Assembly (NCBI RefSeq): GCF_036884255.1
Contig: NZ_CP145605.1
Location: 930,001-994,000, forward strand
Origin: Paenibacillus tundrae
GTDB taxonomy: Bacteria; Bacillota; Bacilli; Paenibacillales; Paenibacillaceae
Length of the DNA stretch: 64,000 nt
Direction: 5' to 3'
Below, piece after piece: positions 17,953-26,548 of this stretch. Made by a program: the position numbers and the translations under genes. The notes below the pieces were generated by a model. That model saw only the letters and a program-made list of their open reading frames with translations. It made no database searches and had not been told where the DNA came from. The stretch's first letter is position 1; every line of letters begins with the position of its first letter.

Positions 17953-19053
17953 TTGAAGCATGTTGCTAAAGTTATTGTACGTACCGCTATACTGAGCTTG
18001 TCCGCGATGGCTACCCTTACTGGATGCAGTACACCTTCTACACCCTCCGATGTATCTGAGCTCACCATCAACTCGGAGTCCATCGGTTCCTCAAAAGATG
18101 CTGTGGAAAAGCTCGTAACGTTCTATCCTCAGCAGAAAGAACTATCAGTCAGCCTCCCCTCCGAATGGGAAGTTGTCACGGAGGAAATCAGCCCGTCCCT
18201 TTTAAAATTAGCTACAAAGGATCAAACGAAATCACTTCGAATTGACCGAGTGAACCGTGAAGACTATATTCCAGACATGTCATTGACGGATTATATGGTT
18301 CGGCATCAGGAAAACATAAATGCAGCACAAGAGTCGGTAGATACAAGTTATGAGGTCATTAGAACAAGTCAGTTGATAATTGACCAGCAAGAAGCTTATG
18401 TAAAAGAAGGACGCACGAAATATGGCAAACATCAATACGGACACATTACCGCATTTCTAGAGACAGACCAGCATTTCTATATCATTACATACACGAAGAT
18501 GTACCAATTTACGGCAGCAGATCAGGAGTTTTTTGAACAACAAGTGGCTAAGCATTTTAAAATTTTGAATGACCAGCCAACGGACTATAGCACATCTTCG
18601 GCAGAATTGGTTGCCCATCAAGGAAAATACGCACAGTTCCAGATTAGCACACCTTCCAACTGGCAGGTTCATGCATTTGATCTGTCGGAATCAGCGCTGG
18701 ATGTATCTTTGTCTGAGAATAATGAGCAGTTGTCGGTTTACCTTGCATCCAAGGATGAGTTCGATTCAGACCTAACATTGGAGGAATACGGACGATACGT
18801 CGCCGAAGTCTACGCGGATGGTAAGGATACTCCCATACCTGAGATGATACCTGTTGAGATTAACGGTCTAAAAGGCATACAGCTGGAAGCACATTACGTG
18901 GATAATAAACGCCAAATCGTTGAGCTATGCACTATTCTGGAGTCCCGGGATCACTTTGTGGAAATCGTGTTCTACACCACAGAGAGCCGCTTTGACCGGG
19001 TGAAGAACGATTATCAAATCTATACGCGTACATATGTAGAGCCTGCAAGATGA
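17953..19053 (+). CDS. Lipoprotein with duplicated PsbP/DUF1795-like halves
   Basis: 366 residues starting at TTG, 9 bases from AAAGGAG; no ATG fits. The signal peptide ends in LTGC (lipidated Cys25). The mature protein has two similar halves, each opening with a strand pair like LSVSLPSEWEVV or FQISTPSNWQVH and closing with a YHFY/EIVFYTT-type strand. It is a clear paralogue of the convergent lipoprotein at 19294-20388 (shared FKILNDQP / MRILNDQP centre and similar ends). Function unknown; anchored on the outer face of the membrane. Confidence 0.75.
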   Translation: MKHVAKVIVRTAILSLSAMATLTGCSTPSTPSDVSELTINSESIGSSKDAVEKLVTFYPQQKELSVSLPSEWEVVTEEISPSLLKLATKDQTKSLRIDRVNREDYIPDMSLTDYMVRHQENINAAQESVDTSYEVIRTSQLIIDQQEAYVKEGRTKYGKHQYGHITAFLETDQHFYIITYTKMYQFTAADQEFFEQQVAKHFKILNDQPTDYSTSSAELVAHQGKYAQFQISTPSNWQVHAFDLSESALDVSLSENNEQLSVYLASKDEFDSDLTLEEYGRYVAEVYADGKDTPIPEMIPVEINGLKGIQLEAHYVDNKRQIVELCTILESRDHFVEIVFYTTESRFDRVKNDYQIYTRTYVEPAR

Positions 19054-19128
19054 TATAATTTCTCCGAATGGGGCAACCGCTTGTATCGCTGCTGTAATCA
19101 TCGTACTTGATAAATCCTGATATAAAAC

Positions 19129-19182
19129 AAAATAACCTTCTTACAGAGCCGGAAGTCAGGTCATCAGCAAGAAGGTTATTTT
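19129..19182. terminator. Bidirectional terminator between convergent lipoprotein genes
   Basis: AAAATAACCTTCTT and AAGAAGGTTATTTT pair over 14 bases with a 26-base loop. Confidence 0.75.
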
Positions 19183-19293
19183 AAGGTTCGTGTATGAAAC
19201 TGATAAACGCTACACAAGTTGTAGAGGAAGCACTTCACTTTGATTTTAAAGCAAATATGCAAGTGAAGCTTCACTGTTTAAGACTTGCTCTAT

Positions 19294-20388
19294 TTACTGT
19301 TCCTCGTGGTAGCTCTCCGTCGATTCCAGGTATGTTTGCTTCATTTGGTCATATCGATCGCTCGTAGCAGCGAAACTAATGACCGCAAAGTGATCTGGAT
19401 ATTCAAGAATCGTAAATAAGTAGCCGAGCTTTGCCTTGTCCACAGTAGCATGAAGTTCAAGCTGTATACCTGGTCTGCCATCAATCTCTATAGCCAACCG
19501 ATCTGACTCCGTGACATCACTCAGAAATTCCATCTCGTATTCCATATAAGCATCAAAATACTCATCCAGTGTTGTTCCAGGGTCGAACTCAGACTTCAGA
19601 TGTTTCAAATGCATCATAAAATCACCGTTTAGAGAAGTGGCATCTAGATCGTTATCAACCTCCCTTTTCATTTCACTAAACCAATCTGAAGGGATACGCA
19701 TTGAGGTCTTCCCATCCTCTGATTTAATAACTTTGGTAGAACCAGAAGTCGGTTCGGTTTCAACAACAGCAGGCTGATCGTTCAGAATTCGCATAGATTG
19801 GGCAATCTGGGTGAAGATTTTCCGATCGTTATCGTTCAATTCACGTTGGCGGATGAAATAAAGATGGTAGTAGTGATTTTCCTTCTCAAGTGAAGCACTG
19901 AGGAAGTTCCCTGTCATTGCAGGCAATGCCATTGTTCCTTCGGTAAGGTAGGCTTCTGCGGAATCAATGTTCATACTTCCTGTTCGTTTCGATTCGTATG
20001 TACCACCATCAGCGGAGGAGAACTCATCATCCCAGTTTTCCACAATTTCCTCAAGAGATGATTCTGTTCGATCTTCTCGGTTATCTCGTTGAATCATAAG
20101 GATGCCCTCGCCGTTTTTCTCCATGGCAGACAATAAAATAGGTGATCCTGGTTGTGGGAAAGTATTCCAATCAAGTGGGACGGTGATTTCAACTTCATTC
20201 TGTGCTGAAGATAGAACATGATTCTGTTCTTCGGTCTGTGTTTCTGTTTCCGTAGCTACAGGTGCTGGGCTGGAGGTACTAGCTTGGGTAGCACACCCGG
20301 TCAGCGTAAGAGTGAGTGCAGTGGCGATCGTTATTGTTCGTGGAAGTGAACGCGTTGTTTTCATGAATTGGTGAATCATGTTCAGCAA
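19294..20388 (-). CDS. Lipoprotein, paralogue of the neighbouring convergent gene
   Basis: 364 residues. A TTG start is chosen since AAGGAG lies 8 bases ahead of it; ATGs at codons 4 and 9 have no site. Lipobox LTGC with Cys32, then a Ser/Thr/Glu-rich tether (STSSPAPVATETETQTEEQ). The mature part is two repeats beginning VEITVPLDWNTF and TSMRIPSDWFSE, matching the architecture of the convergent paralogue. Acidic, extracellular, without known catalytic residues. Confidence 0.75.
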   Translation of the reverse strand: MLNMIHQFMKTTRSLPRTITIATALTLTLTGCATQASTSSPAPVATETETQTEEQNHVLSSAQNEVEITVPLDWNTFPQPGSPILLSAMEKNGEGILMIQRDNREDRTESSLEEIVENWDDEFSSADGGTYESKRTGSMNIDSAEAYLTEGTMALPAMTGNFLSASLEKENHYYHLYFIRQRELNDNDRKIFTQIAQSMRILNDQPAVVETEPTSGSTKVIKSEDGKTSMRIPSDWFSEMKREVDNDLDATSLNGDFMMHLKHLKSEFDPGTTLDEYFDAYMEYEMEFLSDVTESDRLAIEIDGRPGIQLELHATVDKAKLGYLFTILEYPDHFAVISFAATSDRYDQMKQTYLESTESYHEEQ

Positions 20389-20710
20389 TCTAATCTCTCC
20401 TTAGAGCATGATGATATGTAGTAATATACAGGCTCGGTAGTCTTGTATGTGGATTAAAATATAATAATAATAGTAAGAGGGTTATTTTACCATTTATTAA
20501 ATCGTTTGAATATATAACTTTAGACTTATAGTTCCAAAAGTGGATACAAGGGTCTTTCATCCGATGAATGTTTAGCTCTGTTACGTGAATACGCATAATA
20601 TTCATCTTTACATAAAATACTGGCCTTCGACGCTACGAAGCTGTGATACAATAGGTGAGGTCTATAGAGAAACGGAAACACGCATAAGCACGAGGAGGAA
20701 CAGGAACACG

Positions 20711-21334
20711 ATGAAATCAGCCCCATTTATTGCTGTGGAGGGTCCAATTGGTGCTGGGAAAACAACACTTGCAACAATGCTTTCTCAGGAGTTGAATCTT
20801 CCACTAGTGAAAGAAATCGTAGAAGAGAATCCATTTCTGGCTTCCTTTTATCAGGATATAGATGAGTGGAGTTTCCAGCTTGAGATGTTTTTCCTATGTA
20901 ATCGGTTTAAGCAATTGGAAGACACCGGCGCTCACTACGTACAGCAACATACACCCGTCATTTCGGATTATCATATCTACAAAAATATGATTTTTGCCGA
21001 ACGCACTTTGAAAGGTACGAAGCGGGACAAGTACCGTCAAATCTATCATCTGTTAACCGATGACCTGCCAAAACCTAACGTGGTGCTATATATCGAGGCA
21101 GAACTCGCTACATTGATGTATCGGATCAACAAGCGAGGCAGATCCTTCGAGCAGGACATGGATCCTGGTTATATGGAACAGCTTATTGCTGATTACAAAA
21201 CAGGCATGGCCTATTTAGCAGACAGCCCTAATCCTCCGATTATTATTAAAGTGGATGCAGAAGCACTCGATTTTGTAGAGCATCCAGAACATTTCAAGCA
21301 GATTGTTAATCAGGTAAAGGAGTATATCACATGA
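20711..21334 (+). CDS. dgk: Deoxyguanosine kinase
   Basis: 207-residue deoxynucleoside kinase that phosphorylates deoxyguanosine in purine salvage. P-loop GPIGAGKTT at residues 11-19, the substrate-site EIVEENPFLASFYQ and WSFQLEMFFLCNRF, the DYHIYKNMIFAERTL segment with the catalytic region, and the RxxKRGRSFE lid. It closely matches B. subtilis Dgk (YaaG) in length and motif order. The stop overlaps the dck start by 4 bases, so the pair is translationally coupled. Confidence 0.92.
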   Translation: MKSAPFIAVEGPIGAGKTTLATMLSQELNLPLVKEIVEENPFLASFYQDIDEWSFQLEMFFLCNRFKQLEDTGAHYVQQHTPVISDYHIYKNMIFAERTLKGTKRDKYRQIYHLLTDDLPKPNVVLYIEAELATLMYRINKRGRSFEQDMDPGYMEQLIADYKTGMAYLADSPNPPIIIKVDAEALDFVEHPEHFKQIVNQVKEYIT

Positions 21335-21987
21335 ACAACTATGGCATTCCGACAAATGCATTAATTACCGTCGCAGGTACGGTTGGTGTGGGTAAATCCA
21401 CACTGACAGCAGCGCTTGCGGAGCGTTTGAATTTCAAAACCTCTCTGGAACAGGTAGATCATAATCCGTATCTAGAGAAGTTTTATCATGATTTTGAACG
21501 GTGGAGCTTCCATCTGCAGATCTACTTCTTGGCAGAACGTTTTAAGGAGCAAAAGAAGATTTTTGAAATGGGTGGAGGATTCGTACAGGATCGTTCGATC
21601 TATGAAGATACGGGGATCTTTGCACAGATGCACGCGGATCAAGGTACAATGTCTGCAACGGATTTTGAAACCTACAGCAGCTTGTTCGAGGCTATGGTTA
21701 TGACGCCATATTTCCCGCATCCGGATGTACTGATCTACCTGGAAGGCAGCTTGCCATCCATTCTGAACCGGATTACCGAGCGTGGACGTGAGATGGAGAT
21801 TCAGACAGACCGCTCGTATTGGGAGCATATGCATGAGCGTTACTCCGTATGGATTGATCAATTCACAGCTTGTCCGGTACTGCGCTTGAACATTGATGAA
21901 TATGATGTGCATGATTCGGCATCGGTTGATGCGATTCTGGTACAGATTGCGGCTGTGATTACACCAGCGAAGGAAGCACAGCGTTAA
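21331..21987 (+). CDS. dck: Deoxyadenosine/deoxycytidine kinase
   Basis: 218-residue deoxynucleoside kinase, partner of dgk in salvage of deoxyadenosine and deoxycytidine. P-loop GTVGVGKS (16-23), LEQVDHNPYLEKFYHDFERW, the DRSIYEDTGIF catalytic stretch and the RITERGREME lid are nearly those of B. subtilis Dck (YaaF). Starts at ATGA overlapping the dgk stop. A terminator follows about 70 bases downstream. Confidence 0.93.
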   Translation: MNNYGIPTNALITVAGTVGVGKSTLTAALAERLNFKTSLEQVDHNPYLEKFYHDFERWSFHLQIYFLAERFKEQKKIFEMGGGFVQDRSIYEDTGIFAQMHADQGTMSATDFETYSSLFEAMVMTPYFPHPDVLIYLEGSLPSILNRITERGREMEIQTDRSYWEHMHERYSVWIDQFTACPVLRLNIDEYDVHDSASVDAILVQIAAVITPAKEAQR

Positions 21988-22054
21988 GCATATCAGCTTG
22001 CTGAAGCTCTAAGGCTTAATTAGAAGAAAAGCATGTTTAAATAGAATGGAATGG

Positions 22055-22093
22055 ACTCTCCCTATGTCATGTTGAATAGTGGGGAGTTTTTTT
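22055..22093 (+). terminator. Terminator of the dgk-dck operon
   Basis: ACTCTCC / GGGGAGT stem (one G-U pair) followed by seven T. The next 220 bases up to the membrane-protein gene show nothing else that I can identify. Confidence 0.8.
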
Positions 22094-22312
22094 ATGTTTT
22101 TTTGTGTTTGTGTGGCTGAGGTTTGACGATGTCCCCCCGGGGAATTGCACGATTTTAGCGGGTCATGAAATGCACGCCATTGAGCTAGCGTGGGTATCGC
22201 TTACAACTTCATCATCATAGAAAATGGTTGAATTAACGAATAAAATGTGGTTTTATTAGTTAGGTGAATTTTGGAAAATAAGCCTAAGCATGACTCAGGA
22301 GGGAAAGACATC

Positions 22313-22792
22313 GTGGAAGAAAAGCAAGGAATCAAGATTGGGATGCCGATTATCGGCGGGTTAATTGCAGCAATTGTGGGTGGTGCCGTATGGGCTGCAG
22401 TGGCAGCAATGACTGAGTATGAGGTAGGTTTAATTGCAATTCTCATTGGGGCACTAACAGGTTATGCTGTCGTGTTGTTGTCCAACAAACGGATTGCAAC
22501 AGTACATAAAGTGATTGCGGTCATTTTTGCGCTTGTCGGCATTGTATTAGGGAAATACATGACGGTGGTTTATTTTGCATCCGAGATGTTTGATGAAAGT
22601 TTTATGCAATTGGTATTTGACGGCGAGATCGTCAATGCGTTTATCGAAACGTTCTCGGACTATTTCGGTGAACCGATGGATCTGTTGTTTATTGGTCTTG
22701 CAATCGTATCCGCATGGCAGATTCCTGGCCGAATGGCGAAAACCAGTATGGCAACCGAAGCCTCATCCACAGACCACGCTCCACGAGCATAA
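22313..22792 (+). CDS. Small integral membrane protein, unknown function
   Basis: 159 residues with four hydrophobic helices (around 10-33, 38-55, 62-85 and a C-terminal IGLAIVSAW segment) and an acidic loop between the third and fourth (SEMFDESFMQLVFDGEIVNAF). Start GTG is chosen for its AGGAGG at 9 bases; an upstream in-frame TTG is possible. No family recognised. Isolated transcription unit. Confidence 0.65.
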   Translation: MEEKQGIKIGMPIIGGLIAAIVGGAVWAAVAAMTEYEVGLIAILIGALTGYAVVLLSNKRIATVHKVIAVIFALVGIVLGKYMTVVYFASEMFDESFMQLVFDGEIVNAFIETFSDYFGEPMDLLFIGLAIVSAWQIPGRMAKTSMATEASSTDHAPRA

Positions 22793-23034
22793 TCAGTTGA
22801 GGTAGGGAGCAATGGGGTAGAGATGGACAAGATCGGGCAAAGTTGTATGAAGTAGGAGAGCAGGAGAGCATGCTTCCACTGGGGTCAATCGAACGAATCG
22901 ATAGCATGTGTCAATAATAAAAGCATGGCTAGTAAATCCAGTAATTCTGCATAGTCCTATATTCTTCATTCCAAAAAATCTCAGAGTGAATGTGCCGAGA
23001 GGCTCCTTCACATTGCGGCTGAGACACAAGCAAG

Positions 23035-23070
23035 AAGGGACGTAACGCCAGAAGGCGTGCGTCCCTTTTT
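23035..23070 (+). terminator. Intrinsic terminator
   Basis: AAGGGACG...ACGCC / GGCGT..CGTCCCTT stem and T-run of six. It lies 240 bases after the membrane-protein stop; the bases between hold no gene I can support. Confidence 0.8.
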
Positions 23071-23153
23071 TGGTGATGATATTTTACCTTGTGAATAGGT
23101 GAGAATATAGGCGTGTGTGAATCTGGCCTGTGTGAATCTAGAGAGAACCTCAC

Positions 23154-23684
23154 TAGGGCGTGTCTGCGTCTAGAGTTAACCTGAGTCCAAGGTGTGTCTG
23201 AAAATGCTGTGAAAACACGCTGGAGGAAGTCGTATTTGAAATTTTTGTTCCAAGCAAGGATGTTATCCGCAGACAAGCCTAGACAGCTTAGGCAGCTTAG
23301 GCAGGACAAGAGAAAGTGGCACAACAGGGCGAGAAAATGGTGGACGATGCCCTTAAATATGACACAGTGGGGCGAAGAGATGGTGGAGATGCCTGTAAGT
23401 GAAAGTGAGATTTAAATTGACGACGTTCGGATGAAGCACCATCTCTAACGAACTCAGACAGCCTTATTGGCGGGAAAATGGCATTCAGGAAATTCTAACG
23501 AATCGTTGACACGTTAATACGTCGTTGGGACGCGAGAATTAGACCTTTTGCATGGTATTTCGGAATATAACGTTGCTCAGATTCGTTACTATTTCTATTC
23601 ATCGCGATACAGCCAAATAAGGTGTCTCAGATTCGTTGTTTTTAGATCACGCGACATGATTTATTCGTTTTCAGACATGCCCTA
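23154..23684. repeat. Non-coding repeat element with terminal inverted repeats
   Basis: About 530 bases with no credible gene. The ends are inverted copies: TAGGGCGTGTCTG on the left and, read from the right end inward, TAGGGCATGTCTGAAAAC. A second direct copy of the end (AGGTGTGTCTGAAAA) occurs at 23190. Inside lies a further imperfect inverted repeat of about 25 bases (23447-23471 against 23612-23637) and nested TAACGAAT/ATTCGTTA boxes. The layout is that of a miniature, non-autonomous mobile or hairpin-forming repeat. Another copy of the end motif occurs at 31489-31508. Confidence 0.55.
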
Positions 23685-23725
23685 ATTCATATGCTCTTCC
23701 TTAAGTTTAACGGGCTGGGTTGTAC

Positions 23726-24475
23726 TTAGTCTGTTTGCTGCTGATCTGCAAAGATCGCCATGGCTTCTTTCATAAACGCAGCTAATCCTTCGCCAAATTG
23801 GTCAATGTTACGAGTGAAGCGTTCATCATCCACATACATCTGACCTAATCCTCGAAAAGCCTCAGGTGAATAATGTCCCATCTGATTCAGATAGCTGTAC
23901 CACTCCGAAATGACCGCTTGGGATTCAGCCGATGCGGGTGAACTGTCACGAAGCGTTGCCAAATGAGTAAAAATGCTATTCATCTGATCTGACATTGCCT
24001 TTTGTTCGTTGGGTGATGAGCGTTGTAACTTTTCATTCGCCTGGTCTACGGCTTTATTTCCCCAGCGCTGACGCGCTTCCTGTTCATATGGGTTCTCCTT
24101 GAAGTTAAAACCTTCAAATTGTTCCTTCGTTGTCATATCGATGTCTCCTCTCATATGCAGAACACTTTTATCAATGGTGGCAATCATACGGTCTAATCGT
24201 TCTCTTTTCTCCATAAGGATCTGGCGGTGCATCTGAAGTGCTTCCTCCCGGTTGAAGGAAGGGCTATTTATGATGTCTTTGATATCTTTCAGTGAGAAGT
24301 CGAGTTCTTTGAAAAATAATATCTGCTGCAGCATGTCTATATTGGCATCTGAATAGAGTCGATACCCTGCTGTAGTGACTTCATCCGGTGTTAACAAACC
24401 AATCTCATCATAGTGATGCAGTGTGCGCACACTGATCGAGGCGAGCTCGGCGACTTCTTTTACCTTCATGGCCAT
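23726..24475 (-). CDS. MerR-family regulator with TipAS-like domain
   Basis: 249 residues. The N-terminal MerR helix-turn-helix and wing are clear (VKEVAELASISVRTLHHYDEIGLLTP and GYRLYSDANIDMLQQILFFKELDFSLKDI), followed by a coiled-coil dimerisation helix and a C-terminal TipAS antibiotic-recognition domain (EARQRWGN start, then a helical bundle). This is the architecture of Mta/TipA regulators, which sense drugs and activate efflux. AAGGAGG is 8 bases from the ATG. The promoter upstream has the 19-base spacer of MerR-controlled genes. Confidence 0.88.
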   Translation of the reverse strand: MAMKVKEVAELASISVRTLHHYDEIGLLTPDEVTTAGYRLYSDANIDMLQQILFFKELDFSLKDIKDIINSPSFNREEALQMHRQILMEKRERLDRMIATIDKSVLHMRGDIDMTTKEQFEGFNFKENPYEQEARQRWGNKAVDQANEKLQRSSPNEQKAMSDQMNSIFTHLATLRDSSPASAESQAVISEWYSYLNQMGHYSPEAFRGLGQMYVDDERFTRNIDQFGEGLAAFMKEAMAIFADQQQTD

Positions 24476-24499
24476 GGTTCCAACCTCCTTACATCACCG

Positions 24500-24530
24500 A
24501 TTGTACAGTGTCACGTTACGTGAGAGTCAA
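24500..24530 (-). promoter_or_regulatory. MerR-type promoter with 19-bp spacer and dyad
   Basis: On the minus strand: TTGACT, 19 bases, TACAAT. The spacer holds the perfect dyad CACGT-A-ACGTG. An overlong spacer with a central dyad is the classic target that MerR proteins untwist, so this gene probably activates itself. Confidence 0.8.
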
Positions 24531-24600
24531 CCCTGTCAACTTTGAATGTAGCACCTAAACTAACTTTTAATGAGAAGCACAGTAGGATGGAGAAACTGAA

Positions 24601-24960
24601 GTGAATGATAGGAAGCCGAGAGGAAGCAAACAGGAAGAAAACAAGAAGAAAACAAGAAGCATACAGGATCACAATCCGACCGTTGTATCATATTTTATAT
24701 GTAGGGGTGTGAATCGTTACGCCATACTAATCAATGATCGTGAACTGTTACCGAAAGTAATATTCGTAGACAAATATTCACAGACGGTTTGTGAACATAA
24801 ATGAGGTGGCTTCAACATTATAGGTATAGACAATCTTGCTAATATTGATGCAAATGAAGTCTTTGAATTCAAGCGTAAATTCAATGCGGAGTTTTCTGGG
24901 GTATATCTAACTGTGTCGGAGGTTAAGGTGTGTAAAAGTTACATAGTTCATAATGCGTAA
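24601..24960 (+). pseudogene. Probable gene remnant with in-frame TGA
   Basis: A 67-codon frame from GTG ends in TGA at 24802 and the same frame then continues for another 51 codons to TAA. The second part (GGFNIIGIDNLANIDANEVFEFKRKFNAEF) recalls the C-terminal FK..F(G/N) region of FemAB/GNAT-type aminoacyl- or acyltransferases. The first part begins with a Lys/Glu-rich stretch and shows no ribosome site. Best read as the decayed tail of an acyltransferase gene; the assignment is weak. Confidence 0.3.
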
Positions 24961-25025
24961 TGCTTAATCCATGATTCATAATGCAATAAAGCTAAAGGAT
25001 GTACATGCGACGGACAGGCTCAGCA

Positions 25026-25065
25026 TATAAACCCTGCGCCCCGGCGGGGTTGCCGCGGTGCAGGG
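25026..25065 (-). terminator. GC-rich hairpin after thiE
   Basis: On the minus strand CCCTGC ... GCAGGG with an internal GC-rich arm, then TTTATA. A weak T-run, so only a candidate terminator of the thi operon. Confidence 0.35.
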
Positions 25066-25073
25066 GTGCATGG

Positions 25074-25742
25074 CTACGCCAGCATCCCACGCACCGCCGC
25101 AGCGAACTGCGCAGCCGCTGCGCGCACGTCGGCCGCGCCCGCAATGGCGGAGATGACGGCTACGCCGTCGGCTCCAGCCGCCATCACGGCGGCCGTGGTA
25201 TCGGGCGTAATGCCGCCGATACCCACCACCGGAACTGCGATGCCTGCGGCGCGCAGTTCCGCAACCCCTGCGGGGCCCAGCACAGCATGGGCATCCGCTT
25301 TGGAGCGCGTCGGGTACATTGGCCCGACGCCAAGATAGTCGGCGCCCGCCTGCACCGCACGGCGGGCTTCCTTCACGGAGTGGGCGGATACGCCAAGCAT
25401 CCGCCCAGCTCCCATGCGGGCGCGTACAAGCGCCGCGTCCGCATCGTCTTGGCCGACATGTACACCGTCGGCCTCCACAGCTACAGCCAGCTCCACATCA
25501 TCGTTCACGATGAACGGTATTCCGTGCTGGCTGCACACCTCGCGAAGCCGCCATGCTAGAGCTAGGCGGGCTTCGCCAACCAGGGCACCAGTTCCTTTTT
25601 CCCGGAACTGGAACAGCGTAATGCCGCCAGCAATCGCCTGGCGCAGCACCTCCACAGGGTCTTGCGTGGTATTCACGCTACCCATCACCAAATACACTTG
25701 CATTGCGCGTCGCACCGCGTCTGCATTCAGCTCATGCATCAC
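25074..25742 (-). CDS. thiE: Thiamine-phosphate synthase
   Basis: 222-residue TIM-barrel enzyme that joins HMP-PP and thiazole phosphate to form thiamine monophosphate. Visible motifs: GGITLFQFREKGT (pyrophosphate/substrate strand), FIVNDDVELAVAVEADGVHVGQDD (Mg and HMP-PP site), LGVSAHS, YLGVGPMYPTRSK and VVGIGGI. The start overlaps the thiD stop by 4 bases. The gene is far richer in G+C than thiD and thiM, with nearly all Ala codons GCG/GCC, unlike the rest of the window. Confidence 0.93.
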   Translation of the reverse strand: MMHELNADAVRRAMQVYLVMGSVNTTQDPVEVLRQAIAGGITLFQFREKGTGALVGEARLALAWRLREVCSQHGIPFIVNDDVELAVAVEADGVHVGQDDADAALVRARMGAGRMLGVSAHSVKEARRAVQAGADYLGVGPMYPTRSKADAHAVLGPAGVAELRAAGIAVPVVGIGGITPDTTAAVMAAGADGVAVISAIAGAADVRAAAAQFAAAVRGMLA

Positions 25743-26548
25743 TGCCCACCTCGCTGCCTGCGCTGATACGCAAAATGATTCGTCGGCCCATGCCCAGCGC
25801 CAATGCCTAGCTCATCTTCAATGGCTGCCTGAATGAATGCTCGCGCAGTCGTGACGGCAGCCAGAACGGACGAACCTTTCGCCAGTTCAGCCGTAATGGC
25901 GGCAGAATACGTACAGCCTGTTCCGTGAGTATGAGGGGTCACAATTCGAATATTCTCCAGATAGTGAAAGGACTGCCCATCATAGAGTACATCGACAATC
26001 ATGCCGCCCGTATCATGGCCGCCTTTGATCAAGGCATACGCAGAGCCCATCTGCACAAGGCGTCGGGCTGCCTCTTCCCGTTCACTTAAATTTCGAATGG
26101 ACATGTCTGTCAGCAGTTCAGCTTCAGGAATATTTGGCGTGGTGATCTGTGCATGCGGGATCAGCTCCGTAATCAGTGTCTGAATAGCCTGCTGCTGAAG
26201 CAGCGGTGCGCCGCCCTTGGCTACCATAACGGGATCAATGACCAGATTAGACCATTCATAATGGCGCCATTTCTCGGCAACCAATTGAATAGTTTCCGTA
26301 CTGTAGAGCATACCTGTTTTCACCGCATTAGGCTTGAAGTCGTCTCCGGTCGAATCGAGCTGTTGGGCTATCCCTTCATACGAAATCGGAAATACACCCT
26401 GAACTCCTGTTGTATTCTGCGCTGCAATGGCAGTAATGACGGTCATACCATATACACCAAGTTCTTGAAAGGTTTTGAGATCGGCTTGAATTCCAGCACC
26501 GCCGCCATTGTCCGATCCAGCGATTGTTAGAGCCTGAGCTATACGCAT
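25739..26548 (-). CDS. thiD: HMP/HMP-P kinase
   Basis: 269-residue ribokinase-fold enzyme phosphorylating hydroxymethylpyrimidine and its monophosphate. The N-terminal TIAGSDNGGGAGIQADLKTF, the MLYSTE region, VIDPVMVAKGGAPLL and the anion-hole TPHTHGTGCTYSAAI (catalytic Cys in GTGC as in bifunctional HMP kinases) are all present. It overlaps thiM by 10 bases and thiE by 4, so the three are translationally coupled. Confidence 0.93.
   Translation of the reverse strand: MRIAQALTIAGSDNGGGAGIQADLKTFQELGVYGMTVITAIAAQNTTGVQGVFPISYEGIAQQLDSTGDDFKPNAVKTGMLYSTETIQLVAEKWRHYEWSNLVIDPVMVAKGGAPLLQQQAIQTLITELIPHAQITTPNIPEAELLTDMSIRNLSEREEAARRLVQMGSAYALIKGGHDTGGMIVDVLYDGQSFHYLENIRIVTPHTHGTGCTYSAAITAELAKGSSVLAAVTTARAFIQAAIEDELGIGAGHGPTNHFAYQRRQRGGQ

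Noticed and set aside
22793..23153. Minus-strand frames in the interval after the membrane-protein gene
   Set aside because: Cys/Leu-rich translations with no ribosome sites, crossing a clear plus-strand terminator and the repeat end; no gene is supported.
24999..25836. Long plus-strand frames opposite thiE and thiD (up to 186 codons)
   Set aside because: They arise because the GC-rich thiE gene lacks stop codons on the other strand; they are His/Arg/Pro-rich without domains or ribosome sites, while thiE on the minus strand has full family motifs.
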